A DNA stretch of 64,000 nucleotides, from positions 62,001 through 126,000 of the forward strand of contig NZ_JAKSYE010000064.1 in the NCBI RefSeq assembly GCF_022829685.1, in the 5' to 3' direction. The position numbers and the translations under genes were made by a program. Source of the stretch: Methylobacterium sp. E-045 (GTDB taxonomy: Bacteria; Pseudomonadota; Alphaproteobacteria; Rhizobiales; Beijerinckiaceae). Positions 13,164 to 22,424 of this stretch are shown in pieces. Every line of letters begins with the position of its first letter. Positions within the stretch are counted from its first letter, which is position 1. Under the pieces are notes generated by a model that saw nothing but the letters and a program-made list of their open reading frames with translations, did no database searches and had not been told where the DNA came from.

Positions 13164-13649
13164 ATGATCCGCTACACCCTCGTCTGCGACAACGGCCACG
13201 GTTTCGAAGGTTGGTTTCGCTCCAGCGATTCCTATGACGCTCAGGCGGCGAGCGGCCTCGTGGCCTGTCTCGCCTGTGGCTCCGTCAAGGTCACGAAGGC
13301 CATGATGGCGCCCGCGCTGGCGAAGACCGCGGCCTCGGTGCCGGACAAAAGCCGCTCGATCGCCGAAGCGTCCGCGAGCGAGCCCGTTGCCGTGCCTTCG
13401 GCGGACGTGCCGGCGATGGCCGAGCCGGAGCGACAGTTGCGCGCGCTGATGCGCGCCGTGCGCGAGCATGTGACCCGGACGGCCGACAATGTCGGCCCCC
13501 GCTTCCCGGAGGAAGCCCGCCGCATGCATTACGGCGAGGCCGAGTTCCGGCCGATCTACGGCGAAGCGAGCCCCTCCGAGGCCCGCGCCCTCGTGGAGGA
13601 GGGGATCGACGTCGCGCCGCTCCCCGCCCTGCCCGGCGACCTCAACTGA
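13164..13649 (+). CDS. DUF1178 family protein
   Basis: A 161-residue protein with an N-terminal CDNGHGFEGWF block and a CLACGS motif about 27 residues later, which together look like a small zinc-ribbon (Cys8, His11, Cys35, Cys38 as candidates). A variable linker follows, then a conserved C-terminal half rich in acidic and hydrophobic residues (GPRFPEEARRMHYGE). This matches the DUF1178 pattern of proteobacteria; function is unknown. It lies 19 bp after the nitrilase-like gene and probably belongs to the same transcript. Confidence 0.85.
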   Translation: MIRYTLVCDNGHGFEGWFRSSDSYDAQAASGLVACLACGSVKVTKAMMAPALAKTAASVPDKSRSIAEASASEPVAVPSADVPAMAEPERQLRALMRAVREHVTRTADNVGPRFPEEARRMHYGEAEFRPIYGEASPSEARALVEEGIDVAPLPALPGDLN

Positions 13650-13667
13650 GCGGTCGCCGCACTCCGC

Positions 13668-14159
13668 TCACCGCTTGAGGGCGGCCGTACCGGCGATGGA
13701 GGCCAGGACGAAGGCGATGGCCGCGTTCCAGCCGGCGAGCGAAATTCCGAGGAAGCGCCAGGCGGCGGTGGAGCAATCGGCGACCCGCGTCGCCTTCAGG
13801 GTATCGAGGAAGTCGCCGACATCGCTGGGATTGGCGCCGCTGCCGCCGCCGCAATCCGACGGACCGGCCCAGAACGCCCATTCGGCGCCCGCGTGATAGA
13901 TGCTAAGGCCGGCTCCATAGAGCAGCCCGAGGGCGGCGATCCCGAGGATCAGCCGCGTCACGCGCTCGGGCGTGAACAGGGCGAGCAGGGCCAGCGGGAT
14001 CGCCGCGTAATAGGGCAGGCGCTCCGTCAGGCAGAGCTTGCACGGTACGTAGCCGAGGACCCACTGGAAATAGAAGGCGCCCGCGAGCGCCAGTGCGGAG
14101 CCGATCAGGACCGCCAGCGCGGCCCGGCGAAGACGGAGAAGTATGGAGTAATCGATCAC
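13668..14159 (-). CDS. dsbB: Disulfide bond formation protein DsbB
   Basis: A 163-residue four-helix inner-membrane quinone reductase that reoxidises DsbA. The first redox pair is C40/C43 (CKLC) and the second is C103 and C129 in the periplasmic loop. Hydrophobic helices flank these at about 14-32, 49-62, 68-88 and 137-157. The start is a GTG whose bases overlap the TGA of the upstream gene (GTGA), a common coupling arrangement in this window. No dsbA is nearby. Confidence 0.9.
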   Translation of the reverse strand: MIDYSILLRLRRAALAVLIGSALALAGAFYFQWVLGYVPCKLCLTERLPYYAAIPLALLALFTPERVTRLILGIAALGLLYGAGLSIYHAGAEWAFWAGPSDCGGGSGANPSDVGDFLDTLKATRVADCSTAAWRFLGISLAGWNAAIAFVLASIAGTAALKR

Positions 14160-14737
14160 AGCAGCACCTTGAACAGGACGAAGCCGAGGATGATGACGGC
14201 CACCGTGATGGCCGCGACGACGTTCAGATGCCGGTCGAGGACGGCGCGAATGGATACGCCGTAGCGCTTCAGAAGCCCAGCCAGCAGGAAGAACCGCAGG
14301 CCGCGGGTGATGAGCGAGAGCACGACGAACCAGAACAGGTCGTAATGGGCGAAGCCCGAGGTGATCGTCACCAGCTTGAAGGGGATCGGCGTCAGTCCCT
14401 TCAGCAGGATCACCCAATGCCCGTACTGGGCGTAGGAGGCCTGGAAACTCGCCGCCTTCTCGTTCAGCCCGTAGAGCGAGAACAGCCAGACCCCGAGGGA
14501 ATCGTAGAGCAGGGCGCCGATCGCGTAGCCGAGCAGCCCGCCGGCGACGGAGGACAGGGTGGTGATCGTCGCGTAGAGCCAGACCTTGTCGGGCCGGCTC
14601 ACGGCCATCGGCACCAGCATCACGTCGGGCGGGACCGGAAAGAACGAACTCTCCGAGAACGCCACCGCACCGAGCGCGTAGGGGGCCGACGGCTTGCCCG
14701 CGAGCGCGAGTATCCACTCGTAGAGGCGGCGGATCAT
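14156..14737 (-). CDS. VTT-domain (YqaA/DedA-like) membrane protein
   Basis: A 193-residue polytopic protein with the VTT/SNARE-associated fold: an early SESSFFPVPPDVML re-entrant block, G-rich helices (GGLLGYAIG) and the KGLTPIPFKLVTITSG motif typical of YqaA proteins. DedA-superfamily proteins are implicated in lipid flipping, including undecaprenyl phosphate, but the role of this YqaA branch is unknown. It is translationally coupled to dsbB by a GTGA overlap. Confidence 0.87.
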   Translation of the reverse strand: MIRRLYEWILALAGKPSAPYALGAVAFSESSFFPVPPDVMLVPMAVSRPDKVWLYATITTLSSVAGGLLGYAIGALLYDSLGVWLFSLYGLNEKAASFQASYAQYGHWVILLKGLTPIPFKLVTITSGFAHYDLFWFVVLSLITRGLRFFLLAGLLKRYGVSIRAVLDRHLNVVAAITVAVIILGFVLFKVLL

Positions 14738-14880
14738 GAAGGGCTTCTATCCGATGGGGGAGGGCGCGAGGCCCTTTGAGCACAACCCGGCCGGACTTGC
14801 GAGCCGGAAGCGTCGGTACGGCACCCGGCGGTAAAACCCCTCTGGCCGTCCGCGCGAACCTGTGCCATGAGGCGGATGTT

Positions 14881-14967
14881 GCGGGCGTGGTGGAACTGGT
14901 AGACGCGCCGGACTCAAAATCCGGTTCTGGTGACAGAGTGTCGGTTCGATTCCGACCGCCCGCACCA
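14881..14967 (+). tRNA. tRNA-Leu (anticodon CAA)
   Basis: An 87-nt class II tRNA. The acceptor stem GCGGGCG pairs with CGCCCGC, the anticodon stem CCGGA/TCCGG encloses the loop CTCAAAA (anticodon CAA, decoding UUG), and there is a long variable arm and a TTCGATT T-loop. The 3' CCA is encoded. It is flanked by non-coding sequence on both sides, with no sign of an integrated element. Confidence 0.96.
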
Positions 14968-15010
14968 TTCGCCCCTGCGTCGCAGGCCGTGAGCCAGCCC
15001 CGGGCAGACC

Positions 15011-15709
15011 CTATCTCGCTTGCAGGAAGCGGCGGATCCAGCCGCCGACGCGGGGAGCGTCGCTCTCGCCGCGCAGCGAGGCGACCGCGGCAGCCTGAAA
15101 CGCTTCGTCGTGAGGCAGAGCGGGCCGATGCCCGGCGATCAGAGCCGTGGCGTAATCGCTCTCGAATTCCGGATGGACTTGGAACGAGATCGCCCGTCGT
15201 TCCGGGTAGGACAGGATGCCGTAGGGCGTGAAATCATTGCCGCCGAGAATGCGCGCGCCCGAAGGGGGAGCGATGACCTGATCCTGGTGGATCGCCGGCA
15301 CCGAGACGCGGGTCGCCCCGTCCATCCATGCCGCGCGTTCGAACACGTCGTAGGTGTGGAGGCCGATCCCCCAGCCCTTGGCCGATTTCTCCACCGTGCC
15401 GCCGAAGGCCGCTGCCATGATCTGGTGGCCGAAGCACAGGCCGACGAGCTTGGCGCGCCCGTCGACCGCGCGCAGAAAATGCGCGAGCGGCGCGATCCAC
15501 GGCAGGTCGTCATAGACCCCCGCCGCCGAACCCGTGACGACGAACGCGTCGAAGGTCTCGGGAGCGGTCGGGAACCGCCCCTCCGCCACCGGAAAGGTGG
15601 TCACCTCGGCAGGGTTGCCGAGGAGTCTCTCCACCATCCGGCCATAGGACGGGTATTCCTCGGCCAGGCGGGCGGGCGGTGCCCCCGCCTCGATGATTCC
15701 GATCTTCAT
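15011..15709 (-). CDS. Class I glutamine amidotransferase-like protein
   Basis: A 232-residue cytosolic protein with the class I GATase triad: C92 in LCFGHQ, and H179 and E181 in VHPEF. There is no attached synthase domain, so it resembles the free-standing GuaA-N-like amidotransferases, often annotated as GMP synthase-like but of unknown acceptor. The ethanolamine-type permease gene lies 46 bp upstream on the same strand, so the two may be cotranscribed. A role in gamma-glutamyl-amine metabolism is possible but unproven. Confidence 0.88.
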   Translation of the reverse strand: MKIGIIEAGAPPARLAEEYPSYGRMVERLLGNPAEVTTFPVAEGRFPTAPETFDAFVVTGSAAGVYDDLPWIAPLAHFLRAVDGRAKLVGLCFGHQIMAAAFGGTVEKSAKGWGIGLHTYDVFERAAWMDGATRVSVPAIHQDQVIAPPSGARILGGNDFTPYGILSYPERRAISFQVHPEFESDYATALIAGHRPALPHDEAFQAAAVASLRGESDAPRVGGWIRRFLQAR

Positions 15710-15755
15710 CGTCGCCTTATGGCCAAGACCGCGGATCGATGCGAGCCCCAGCCCT

Positions 15756-17132
15756 TCAGATGACCGGATCGAGCGTGGTGACGGGAGCAGCCGCCACCGG
15801 CTTCGCCAGGACGTGCGAGGCGGCGACCGCGACCACCATCACGGCGAGGAAGATCGCGAAGATCACCGGGTTGAAGATGACCAGGGCGATGAAGCAGATG
15901 CCGGCCATGGCCAGGGCGAAGGCGGGTGCGACGGGAAAGAACGGCGCCCGGTAGGGACGGGCGAGGTCGGGCTCGCTGCGGCGCAGCTTGAACAGGGCCG
16001 CCATGCTCATGCCGTACATCACCAGTGCGCCGAACACCGCCATGGTGACGATGCTCGCCGTGAGGGACTGGCCCGCGATCTCGATGAGATTGTCGCTGTA
16101 GATGGCGGCGATGCCGATCAGGCCGCCGGCGACGGTGGCCACGTGCGGGGTCTGGAAGCGCGGATGCACCTTGGCCAGGAAGGCGGGGAGGTAGCCGGCG
16201 CGGCCGAGGGCGAAGATCTGGCGCGAATAGCCCATGATGATGCCGTGGAACGACGCCACGAGGCCGAACAGCCCGAGCCAGACCAGCATGTGCAACCAGC
16301 CGCTCGACTCGCCCACCACCGTCTTCATGGCCTGGGGCAGCGGGTCGTTGAGGTTGCTCAGCGTCCGCCAGTCGCCCGAGCCGCCCGCGAAGATCATCAC
16401 GCCGAAGGCGAGGACGGTGAGCGTCAGCACGCCGGTGATGTAGGCGACGGGGATCGTGCGCTTGGGGTCCTTGGCCTCTTCCGCCGCCATGGCGACGCCC
16501 TCGATGGCGAGGAAGAACCAGATGGCGAAGGGAATGGCCGCGAACATCCCGCCGATGGAGGCCAGGGTGAAGGTCGATTCGCCGGCCCAGCCATGGGCGG
16601 CAAAATTCGAGAAGCTGAAGGCGGGGGCAACGACGCCCATGAAGACCAGCAACTCGCCCACCGCCAGGATGGTGACGAACAGCTCGAACGTGGCGGCGAT
16701 CTGCACCCCGACGATGTTGAGGGTCATGAAGATCAGGTAGGCGCCCAGCGCCGCGTGTTTCGGGTCGAGGCCCGGAAACTGGACGTTGAGATAGGCGCCG
16801 ATGGCCAGGGCGATGGCGGGCGGCGCGAAGACGAACTCGATCAGCGTCGCGTAGCCGGCGATGCAGCCGCCGATGGGGCCGAAGGCGCGTCGGCTGTAGG
16901 CGAAGGGGCCGCCGGCCTGCGGGATGGCCGTGGTGAGTTCGGTAAAACTGAAGATGAAGGCGACGTACATCGCGGCGATGAAGGTCGTGGTCACTAGGAA
17001 GCCGAGGGTCCCGGCGCTGGCCCAGCCGTAGCTCCAGCCGAAATACTCGCCGGAGATCACGAGGCCGACGGCGATACCCCAGAGGTGGAACGCGTTCAGG
17101 CCCTTATGCAGGCCGGTGGATTCGCTTTGCAT
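15756..17132 (-). CDS. APC-family amino acid/ethanolamine permease
   Basis: A 458-residue transporter with about 12 hydrophobic segments. The N-terminal HLWGIAVGLVISGEYFGWSY block and the PQAGGPFAYSRRAFG motif match the APC ethanolamine permease branch of proteobacteria. It likely imports ethanolamine or a related small amine or amino acid by cation symport. No eutBC lyase genes are present in the window, so the substrate is assigned from subfamily resemblance only. It is followed by the class I amidotransferase gene. Confidence 0.87.
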   Translation of the reverse strand: MQSESTGLHKGLNAFHLWGIAVGLVISGEYFGWSYGWASAGTLGFLVTTTFIAAMYVAFIFSFTELTTAIPQAGGPFAYSRRAFGPIGGCIAGYATLIEFVFAPPAIALAIGAYLNVQFPGLDPKHAALGAYLIFMTLNIVGVQIAATFELFVTILAVGELLVFMGVVAPAFSFSNFAAHGWAGESTFTLASIGGMFAAIPFAIWFFLAIEGVAMAAEEAKDPKRTIPVAYITGVLTLTVLAFGVMIFAGGSGDWRTLSNLNDPLPQAMKTVVGESSGWLHMLVWLGLFGLVASFHGIIMGYSRQIFALGRAGYLPAFLAKVHPRFQTPHVATVAGGLIGIAAIYSDNLIEIAGQSLTASIVTMAVFGALVMYGMSMAALFKLRRSEPDLARPYRAPFFPVAPAFALAMAGICFIALVIFNPVIFAIFLAVMVVAVAASHVLAKPVAAAPVTTLDPVI

Positions 17133-17229
17133 GGTGGGATCCCGTCATCGGCGATGGCTGCCGTCGGGAAACCATAAAGCAAGAGTTTTGCCGGAAGAGA
17201 AAGAGGGCGTGCGAAGCGCGTATCCCGCC

Positions 17230-18390
17230 TCACGCCGCCGTGGCGCGGGTGCGCAGACGGGGCGTCTCCTTGGGGCGGATGTCCATGGCGTTTCCGCGCC
17301 AGACGATGGCGCGCTGCATCCAGGCGCTCCCCCACATGACGGGCAGGAGCGCGTCCCGCAGAAGGAAGGCGAGGAGCAGCCGGGGAGAGCGGTGCCACCC
17401 GGCGCGAGCGGCGAGGGCGTATTCGGCGCCGTACCAGAGCATCGCCAGGGCGACGGTGCCGAGTAGGACCGGAACGGTCGGGACGGCGAGCGCCGCGATG
17501 GCGAAGGGCAGCACCGCCCCGGAGCCGATCTCGGGCGCGAAGAAATGCGGGAAGGTGACCCTACGCAGGCGCGCCCAGCGCACCTGCCGCGACCAGACTT
17601 CGCGGAATGCCCGGCTGCCCAGGGGTTGCTCGAAGGGCGCGGCCACGAGATGGACCCGCTTGCCGGCGGCGCGGACGAGCTTGGTCGCCGCCGCATCCTC
17701 GGCGATCTCGGCGGCGAGCGCCCGGATGCCGCCATGCCCGTCGAGGAACGGCTTGTGCCAGAGCATGCTCTTGCCCTGGGCGAAGCCGAGGCCGAGGCTC
17801 TCCCCCGTATATTGCCAGCGCGCCTGGAGCGTATTGAGGAAGGCGCATTCCAGCTCGGCGAAGAAACCGTGCGGCCGCGAGCCGATGGGCGTGGAGCAGA
17901 CGAGGCCCGTATCCGGTCGCCAGGAGGCCTGCAGACGCTGCAGGTAGTCCGGCGGCATCAGGACGTTGGAATCCGCCAGCACCACCCATTCGTGCCGGGC
18001 CGCCTCCCAGCCGCGCACGCAATTGTTGAGTTTGGGATTGTCGCTGATCCGCTCGTCCCCGACGATGAGCCGCGCCGGCACCGCCGGATGGGCCGTCATC
18101 AGCCGGTGCAGCAGCGGGACGATGGGATCGCGGCCGTCGGCGACGCAGAAGATGAGTTCGTAATCCGGATGGGCGAGATGGAAGCCGCGCTCCAGCATCT
18201 CCTCGCTGAACGCCTCGAGGCCGCAGACCGGGCGCACCAGGGAGACCGGCGCGGCGGCGGGAAAGCTCGGGAGCCCGCGATTGCGGCCGATGCGCCATGC
18301 GGCGATGGCGATGCTGAGACAATTCACCAGGGTCAGTGCGGCACAGAGCGAGAGCGCGACGATCGCGCCGGTCTCGAGACTGCCGAACAT
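17230..18390 (-). CDS. GT21-type ceramide glucosyltransferase-like / HpnI-like glycosyltransferase
   Basis: A 386-residue membrane-associated glycosyltransferase. An N-terminal hydrophobic helix is followed by a GT-A domain with the acidic motifs CVADGRD, LADSNV (D2), AEDAAATKL (D3) and the RQVRWARLRR (Q/R)XXRW block, then C-terminal membrane helices. GT21 members transfer sugar from UDP-sugars to ceramide or, as HpnI, N-acetylglucosamine to bacteriohopanetetrol. No hpn neighbours are present here, so the acceptor is uncertain. Confidence 0.85.
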   Translation of the reverse strand: MFGSLETGAIVALSLCAALTLVNCLSIAIAAWRIGRNRGLPSFPAAAPVSLVRPVCGLEAFSEEMLERGFHLAHPDYELIFCVADGRDPIVPLLHRLMTAHPAVPARLIVGDERISDNPKLNNCVRGWEAARHEWVVLADSNVLMPPDYLQRLQASWRPDTGLVCSTPIGSRPHGFFAELECAFLNTLQARWQYTGESLGLGFAQGKSMLWHKPFLDGHGGIRALAAEIAEDAAATKLVRAAGKRVHLVAAPFEQPLGSRAFREVWSRQVRWARLRRVTFPHFFAPEIGSGAVLPFAIAALAVPTVPVLLGTVALAMLWYGAEYALAARAGWHRSPRLLLAFLLRDALLPVMWGSAWMQRAIVWRGNAMDIRPKETPRLRTRATAA

Positions 18391-18586
18391 GCCGCGCTCC
18401 CTCCGGGCCTCCGCCGCCTGACGGAACCAGCCCCCGCCGGAGGCCGTAACAGGCGGGCTGTTTCAGTCGTATGACAAAGGCGCGGCTCCCGTCTGTCGCC
18501 CGTCGCAGGGAAGGTCACGGCGTGAGCGAGACGAGACCCGTGGCCGCTCGCGGAACCGAGGTCAGGCCCGGCCGGTTCGACCCGGC

Positions 18587-19486
18587 ATGATCCCGCCCAT
18601 CGTCGCCCACCCCGCCTATCAGGCCGTCCTGCCGGACGGGCACCGGTTCCCCATGCGGAAATATGGGCGGCTGGCCGAAACCCTGGCGCGACTCGGCCTT
18701 GCCCCCTCCGGCTTCGTCAGGCCGGAACCAGCGGACGCGGCCCTGCTGATGCGCGCGCACCGGCCGGATTACGTCGAGGCCGTCCTGGCCTGTTCGGTCT
18801 CGCGGGAGATCGAGCGCAACATCGGCCTGCCGGTGGACGAGAGCGTCGTGGCCCGTTCGCGGGCGTCCGCCGGCGGCACCCTCGCGGCGGCGCGGCTGGC
18901 ACTGGACCACGGCCTCGCCGGAAGCGCCGCCGGCGGCAGTCACCATGCACGGCGGGAGACCGGCGCGGGGTTCTGCGTGTTCAACGACGTCGCCGTCGCC
19001 GCCCTGGCGCTCCAGGACGAGGGCGCGATCCGCCGGGCGCTGGTGGTCGATTGCGACGTGCATCAGGGGGACGGTACCGCCGATTGCCTCGCCGGGTCGC
19101 CGGACCTGTTCACCTTCTCGATCCACGCCGAGAAGAACTATCCGACGCGCAAGATCCCCGGCGATCTCGACATTGGCCTCGTCGACGGCGTCGACGACGC
19201 GGCCTACGCCGCCGTGCTCGCGGCGCACCTGCCGGGCCTCCTCGACGGGCTCTCGCCGGACATCGTGTTCTACAATGCCGGGGTCGATCCGCACGGGGAC
19301 GACCGGCTCGGTCGACTGGCCCTCACCGATGCGGGCCTGGCCGCGCGGGATCGCTACGTCGTCGGGGAGGCGCGCCGGCGTGGCATCCCCCTCGTGGCGG
19401 TGATCGGCGGCGGCTATGCCACCGATATCGACGCCCTCGCCGCCCGCCACGCCCTCGTGTTCCAGGCCATGGCCGCCCTGGCGTGA
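18587..19486 (+). CDS. Histone deacetylase-family (class IV-like) amidohydrolase
   Basis: A 299-residue arginase/deacetylase-fold enzyme. The paired active-site histidines are H119 and H120 (GGSHHAR), and zinc ligands are D157 and H159 (DCDVHQGDGT) with D234 (NAGVDPHGDD). The compact length and the FPMRKYGRLAE start resemble the class IV (HDAC11-like) bacterial branch. The substrate is probably a small acetylated amine or an acyl-lysine and cannot be told from sequence. It is divergent from the GT21 gene. Confidence 0.9.
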   Translation: MIPPIVAHPAYQAVLPDGHRFPMRKYGRLAETLARLGLAPSGFVRPEPADAALLMRAHRPDYVEAVLACSVSREIERNIGLPVDESVVARSRASAGGTLAAARLALDHGLAGSAAGGSHHARRETGAGFCVFNDVAVAALALQDEGAIRRALVVDCDVHQGDGTADCLAGSPDLFTFSIHAEKNYPTRKIPGDLDIGLVDGVDDAAYAAVLAAHLPGLLDGLSPDIVFYNAGVDPHGDDRLGRLALTDAGLAARDRYVVGEARRRGIPLVAVIGGGYATDIDALAARHALVFQAMAALA

Positions 19487-19492
19487 TCCCGC

Positions 19493-20083
19493 TCAGGGCG
19501 TGCCGCACGAGTCGGGCGGGACGCCCTCGGTCACGCATCGCGCCACCTTCTCGAGTCCGTCAAAGAGCCGCTCCAGCTGCGCGCCTTCGAGGGAATGGAA
19601 GCCCAGCGTCCGGGAGATCAGCAGCCCCAGCGTCGAGAAGACGAGGGCCGCGCCGATCCCCGGACAGGTCTCGATCTTTTCGAGAGCTGCGAGCCGCTCG
19701 CTGAGGAAGAGGTTGAACCCGGCGAAAGCCTCCGGGTTCTCGGCCGACGCCAACAGGAAAGCCCGCGGAAACCCCTCTTCCTCCGCATAGACCTGCCGCG
19801 CATGGGCGATCAGGGCGAGGGGGAGGGCGGAGGGGCCCGGCACCTGCTCCGCTTCGAGCCGGGCGATGCCCTCCTTGACTTGCCTGAGCTTGCGCTCGGC
19901 CATCGCCGAGATCAGCGCGTCCTTCGAGGAAAAGTGGTGGAGCACCCCGCCCTTGCTCAGGCCCGCCTCGGCCGCGACCGCGTCGATCGTCAGGGTGCGC
20001 GTGCCCGCGCGACGGATCAGGCTCTCGGCCGCATCGAGGATGACGCTCGGCCGATCCTCCCGCCGTGTGCGCGGCTTGACCAT
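19493..20083 (-). CDS. TetR/AcrR-family transcriptional repressor
   Basis: A 196-residue regulator with an N-terminal helix-turn-helix (about 25-55: TIDAVAAEAGLSKGGVLHHF) and a variable ligand-binding half. It is divergent from the RND efflux operon, the standard layout for a local repressor that is released by efflux substrates. A perfect palindrome sits just upstream of its start and is the likely operator. The inducer is unknown. Confidence 0.93.
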   Translation of the reverse strand: MVKPRTRREDRPSVILDAAESLIRRAGTRTLTIDAVAAEAGLSKGGVLHHFSSKDALISAMAERKLRQVKEGIARLEAEQVPGPSALPLALIAHARQVYAEEEGFPRAFLLASAENPEAFAGFNLFLSERLAALEKIETCPGIGAALVFSTLGLLISRTLGFHSLEGAQLERLFDGLEKVARCVTEGVPPDSCGTP

Positions 20084-20098
20084 GTTCCCTCTCTAAAA

Positions 20099-20112
20099 AC
20101 CGTCTGGACGGT
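20099..20112. promoter_or_regulatory. Probable TetR-family operator
   Basis: The perfect dyad ACCGTC-TG-GACGGT lies 16 bp upstream of the tetR-type start codon and 72 bp upstream of the first RND adaptor gene. Its position fits control of both divergent promoters. Binding is inferred. Confidence 0.6.
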
Positions 20113-20183
20113 CGGTAAGATAACCGATAGAGAGGCGGTTCGATAGAGCTGTCGCGGGGTGGGTCACAGTGTCTGGTCCGGCC

Positions 20184-21302
20184 ATGTCCATTCGACGGTA
20201 CCGAGGTGTGCGGACGGCGGTCTGCCTCGGCTTCGCTGCCCTGGCCTGCCTTCCGGCTCGGGCCGAGGGCGAGTCCGGCCAACCCGGCCCGACGCCCTCG
20301 AACAAGAGCCTCGCCACGGTCCGCACGGCGAAGGCCGAGCGCAGCACCATCTCGGCCGATCTCGTCTTCACCGGCGACATCCAGGCCCAGTCGCAGGTGA
20401 ACGTGGCCTTCCGCAACAACGGCAAGATCGCCACGCGCCTGGTGGAGGTGGGCGATCACGTCACCGCCGATCAGGTTCTGGCCAAGCTCGATCCGCAGGA
20501 GCAGCGCGCCAACCTCAACAACGCGCAGGCGGCGTTGACCTCCGCCGAGGCGCTGCTGACCCAGGCGAAGGTCAATTTCAAGCGCCAGGAGATGCTGCTG
20601 TCCAGCGGCTTCACCACGCGGCCGAGCTATGACGATGCCGAGCAGCAGCTGCGCACCACCCAGGCCTCGGTGGAATCCGCCAAGGCGGCCCTGGGCACGG
20701 CCCAGGAGCAGTTCTCCTATACCGACCTGAAGGCGGGCGTCGACGGCATCGTGCTGAGCCGCAGCTTCGAGGTTGGCCAGGTGGTCCAGGCCGGACAGAC
20801 CGTCCTCACCATGGCCGAGGACGGGCCGCGCGACGCGGTGTTCAACGTGTTCGAGGCGGTGCTCGCGACCCCACCCGAGAGCAAGCAGGTGGACATCACC
20901 CTTCAGGCGGACCCGACGGTGCACACCGTCGGCACCGTGCGGGAGATCTCGCCGAGCGTGGACGCCGCCTCCGGCACCGTGCGGGTGAAGGTCGGCCTGA
21001 AGGACACGCCCGCCGCCATGTCCCTCGGGGCCATCGTCATCGGCACCGGCAAGTTCAGGCCGCAGACGGCCATCGTCCTCCCCTGGTCCTCGCTCTACCG
21101 CTGGGAGAACGGACCCGCCGTATGGGTGCGTGATCCGGCCAGCGGCAAGGTCGCCCCGCGCAACGTGACCATCGACCGGTATTCGCCCAACACCATCGCC
21201 CTGTCCGGCGGTGTCGAGCCGGGCGAGGAGGTGGTCATCGCCGGCATCCAGTTCCTCCGGCCGGGCCAGACCGTGGCCGTCGCCGAGGAGATCGCCCGAT
21301 GA
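20184..21302 (+). CDS. RND efflux periplasmic adaptor (membrane fusion protein) 1
   Basis: About 372 residues. A signal peptide (RTAVCLGFAALACLPARA) precedes a biotinyl-lipoyl-like half motif, a coiled-coil hairpin (about 110-180: NNAQAALTSAEALLTQAK) and beta-barrel and membrane-proximal domains. It bridges an inner-membrane RND pump to an outer-membrane channel. ATG 20184 is chosen; a GTG at 20169 is an alternative. The stop overlaps the second adaptor start (ATGA). Confidence 0.92.
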   Translation: MSIRRYRGVRTAVCLGFAALACLPARAEGESGQPGPTPSNKSLATVRTAKAERSTISADLVFTGDIQAQSQVNVAFRNNGKIATRLVEVGDHVTADQVLAKLDPQEQRANLNNAQAALTSAEALLTQAKVNFKRQEMLLSSGFTTRPSYDDAEQQLRTTQASVESAKAALGTAQEQFSYTDLKAGVDGIVLSRSFEVGQVVQAGQTVLTMAEDGPRDAVFNVFEAVLATPPESKQVDITLQADPTVHTVGTVREISPSVDAASGTVRVKVGLKDTPAAMSLGAIVIGTGKFRPQTAIVLPWSSLYRWENGPAVWVRDPASGKVAPRNVTIDRYSPNTIALSGGVEPGEEVVIAGIQFLRPGQTVAVAEEIAR

Positions 21303-22387
21303 TCCGCTCCGGCATCCGCGTCGTCCTCATCGGGGCGGCCCTGTCCGGCCTCGGTGCCTGCCATGGCGCCGAGGACGAGGAGGCCGGCCCGCCGCCGGTG
21401 CGGCCCGTGCTCTATACGGAGGCCAAGCCCGTCGACACGATCGTGTTCGGACCCTTCGCCGGGTTCGTGGCCCCCCGTTACCAATCGGAGATCGGGTTCC
21501 AGATCGCGGGCCGTGTGATCGCCCGCGACGTGACGGTGGGCGACGTGGTGAAGAAGGGCCAGCGCATCGCCGCCCTCGACCCCATCGTCACGCGCTTCGC
21601 TCTCACCCGCGCCGAGGCGGAACTCGCCGACGCGACGGCGCAGTCGGAGAATGCCAGCGCCACCGAGCTGCGGCAGCGGCGGTTGATCGCCAACGGCAAT
21701 GTCAGCCAGGCCCGCCTCGACAGCGCCGTGGCGAGCCGCGACACGGCCCAGGCCCGGCTCGCCCAGGCCCAGGCGAACCTGCAGAAGGCCCGCGACCAGA
21801 TGGGCTATACCGAGCTGCATGCGGATTTCGACGGCGTGGTCACCGTCCGCAGCGCGGAAGTCGGACAGGTTCTCTCCGCCGGACAGGCGGTGGCGACCCT
21901 GGCCCGGCCCGAGGAACGCGAGGCCGTGGTCGACATCCCCGAGGATCTCGTGGGCGCCATGCCCAAGGACGCGGTCTTCACCGTGGCGCTCCAGAGCGCG
22001 CCCGACGTGACAGCCACGGGCAAAGTCCGCGAGATCTCGCCCTTCGCCGACCAGAAGACCCGCACCCGGCGGATCCGGATGACCCTGCTCAACCCGCCGG
22101 AGGCGTTCCGCCTCGGCTCCACCATCACCGTCGAGCTCTCGCGCCACATGAAACCGCGGTTCCCGCTGCCGGCGACGGCGGTCTTCGAGGCCGATGGCCG
22201 AAGCGCGGTCTGGATCGTGAACCAGGCCGGGGATGCCGTGGCCCGCCGCGACGTCACCGTGGCGGACAGGAACGGCGAGCGTGTCTCCATCACCGAGGGC
22301 CTGAAGCCGGGGGAGCGCGTCGTGCTCGCCGGCGCACTCAGCCTCAGCGAGGGCCAGCGCGTCCGCCTCGCCGACACATCGCAATAG
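21299..22387 (+). CDS. RND efflux periplasmic adaptor 2, lipoprotein
   Basis: A 362-residue membrane fusion protein. It has a lipoprotein signal with lipobox LGAC (Cys21), a coiled-coil hairpin (RAEAELADATAQSENASA) and a classical GDVVKKGQRIAALD lipoyl half-motif. Having two different adaptors before one pump is a known arrangement in which both may assemble in the same tripartite complex. It starts within the stop of adaptor 1. Confidence 0.92.
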   Translation: MIRSGIRVVLIGAALSGLGACHGAEDEEAGPPPVRPVLYTEAKPVDTIVFGPFAGFVAPRYQSEIGFQIAGRVIARDVTVGDVVKKGQRIAALDPIVTRFALTRAEAELADATAQSENASATELRQRRLIANGNVSQARLDSAVASRDTAQARLAQAQANLQKARDQMGYTELHADFDGVVTVRSAEVGQVLSAGQAVATLARPEEREAVVDIPEDLVGAMPKDAVFTVALQSAPDVTATGKVREISPFADQKTRTRRIRMTLLNPPEAFRLGSTITVELSRHMKPRFPLPATAVFEADGRSAVWIVNQAGDAVARRDVTVADRNGERVSITEGLKPGERVVLAGALSLSEGQRVRLADTSQ

Positions 22388-22424
22388 CCGCGCCGATCCG
22401 AACAGTCTCACGCGAGAGCCGCCC

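Noticed and set aside
14881..14967. Integration site of a genomic island at tRNA-Leu
   Set aside because: No integrase, no repeat of the tRNA 3' end nearby, and flanking genes look like ordinary chromosomal genes.
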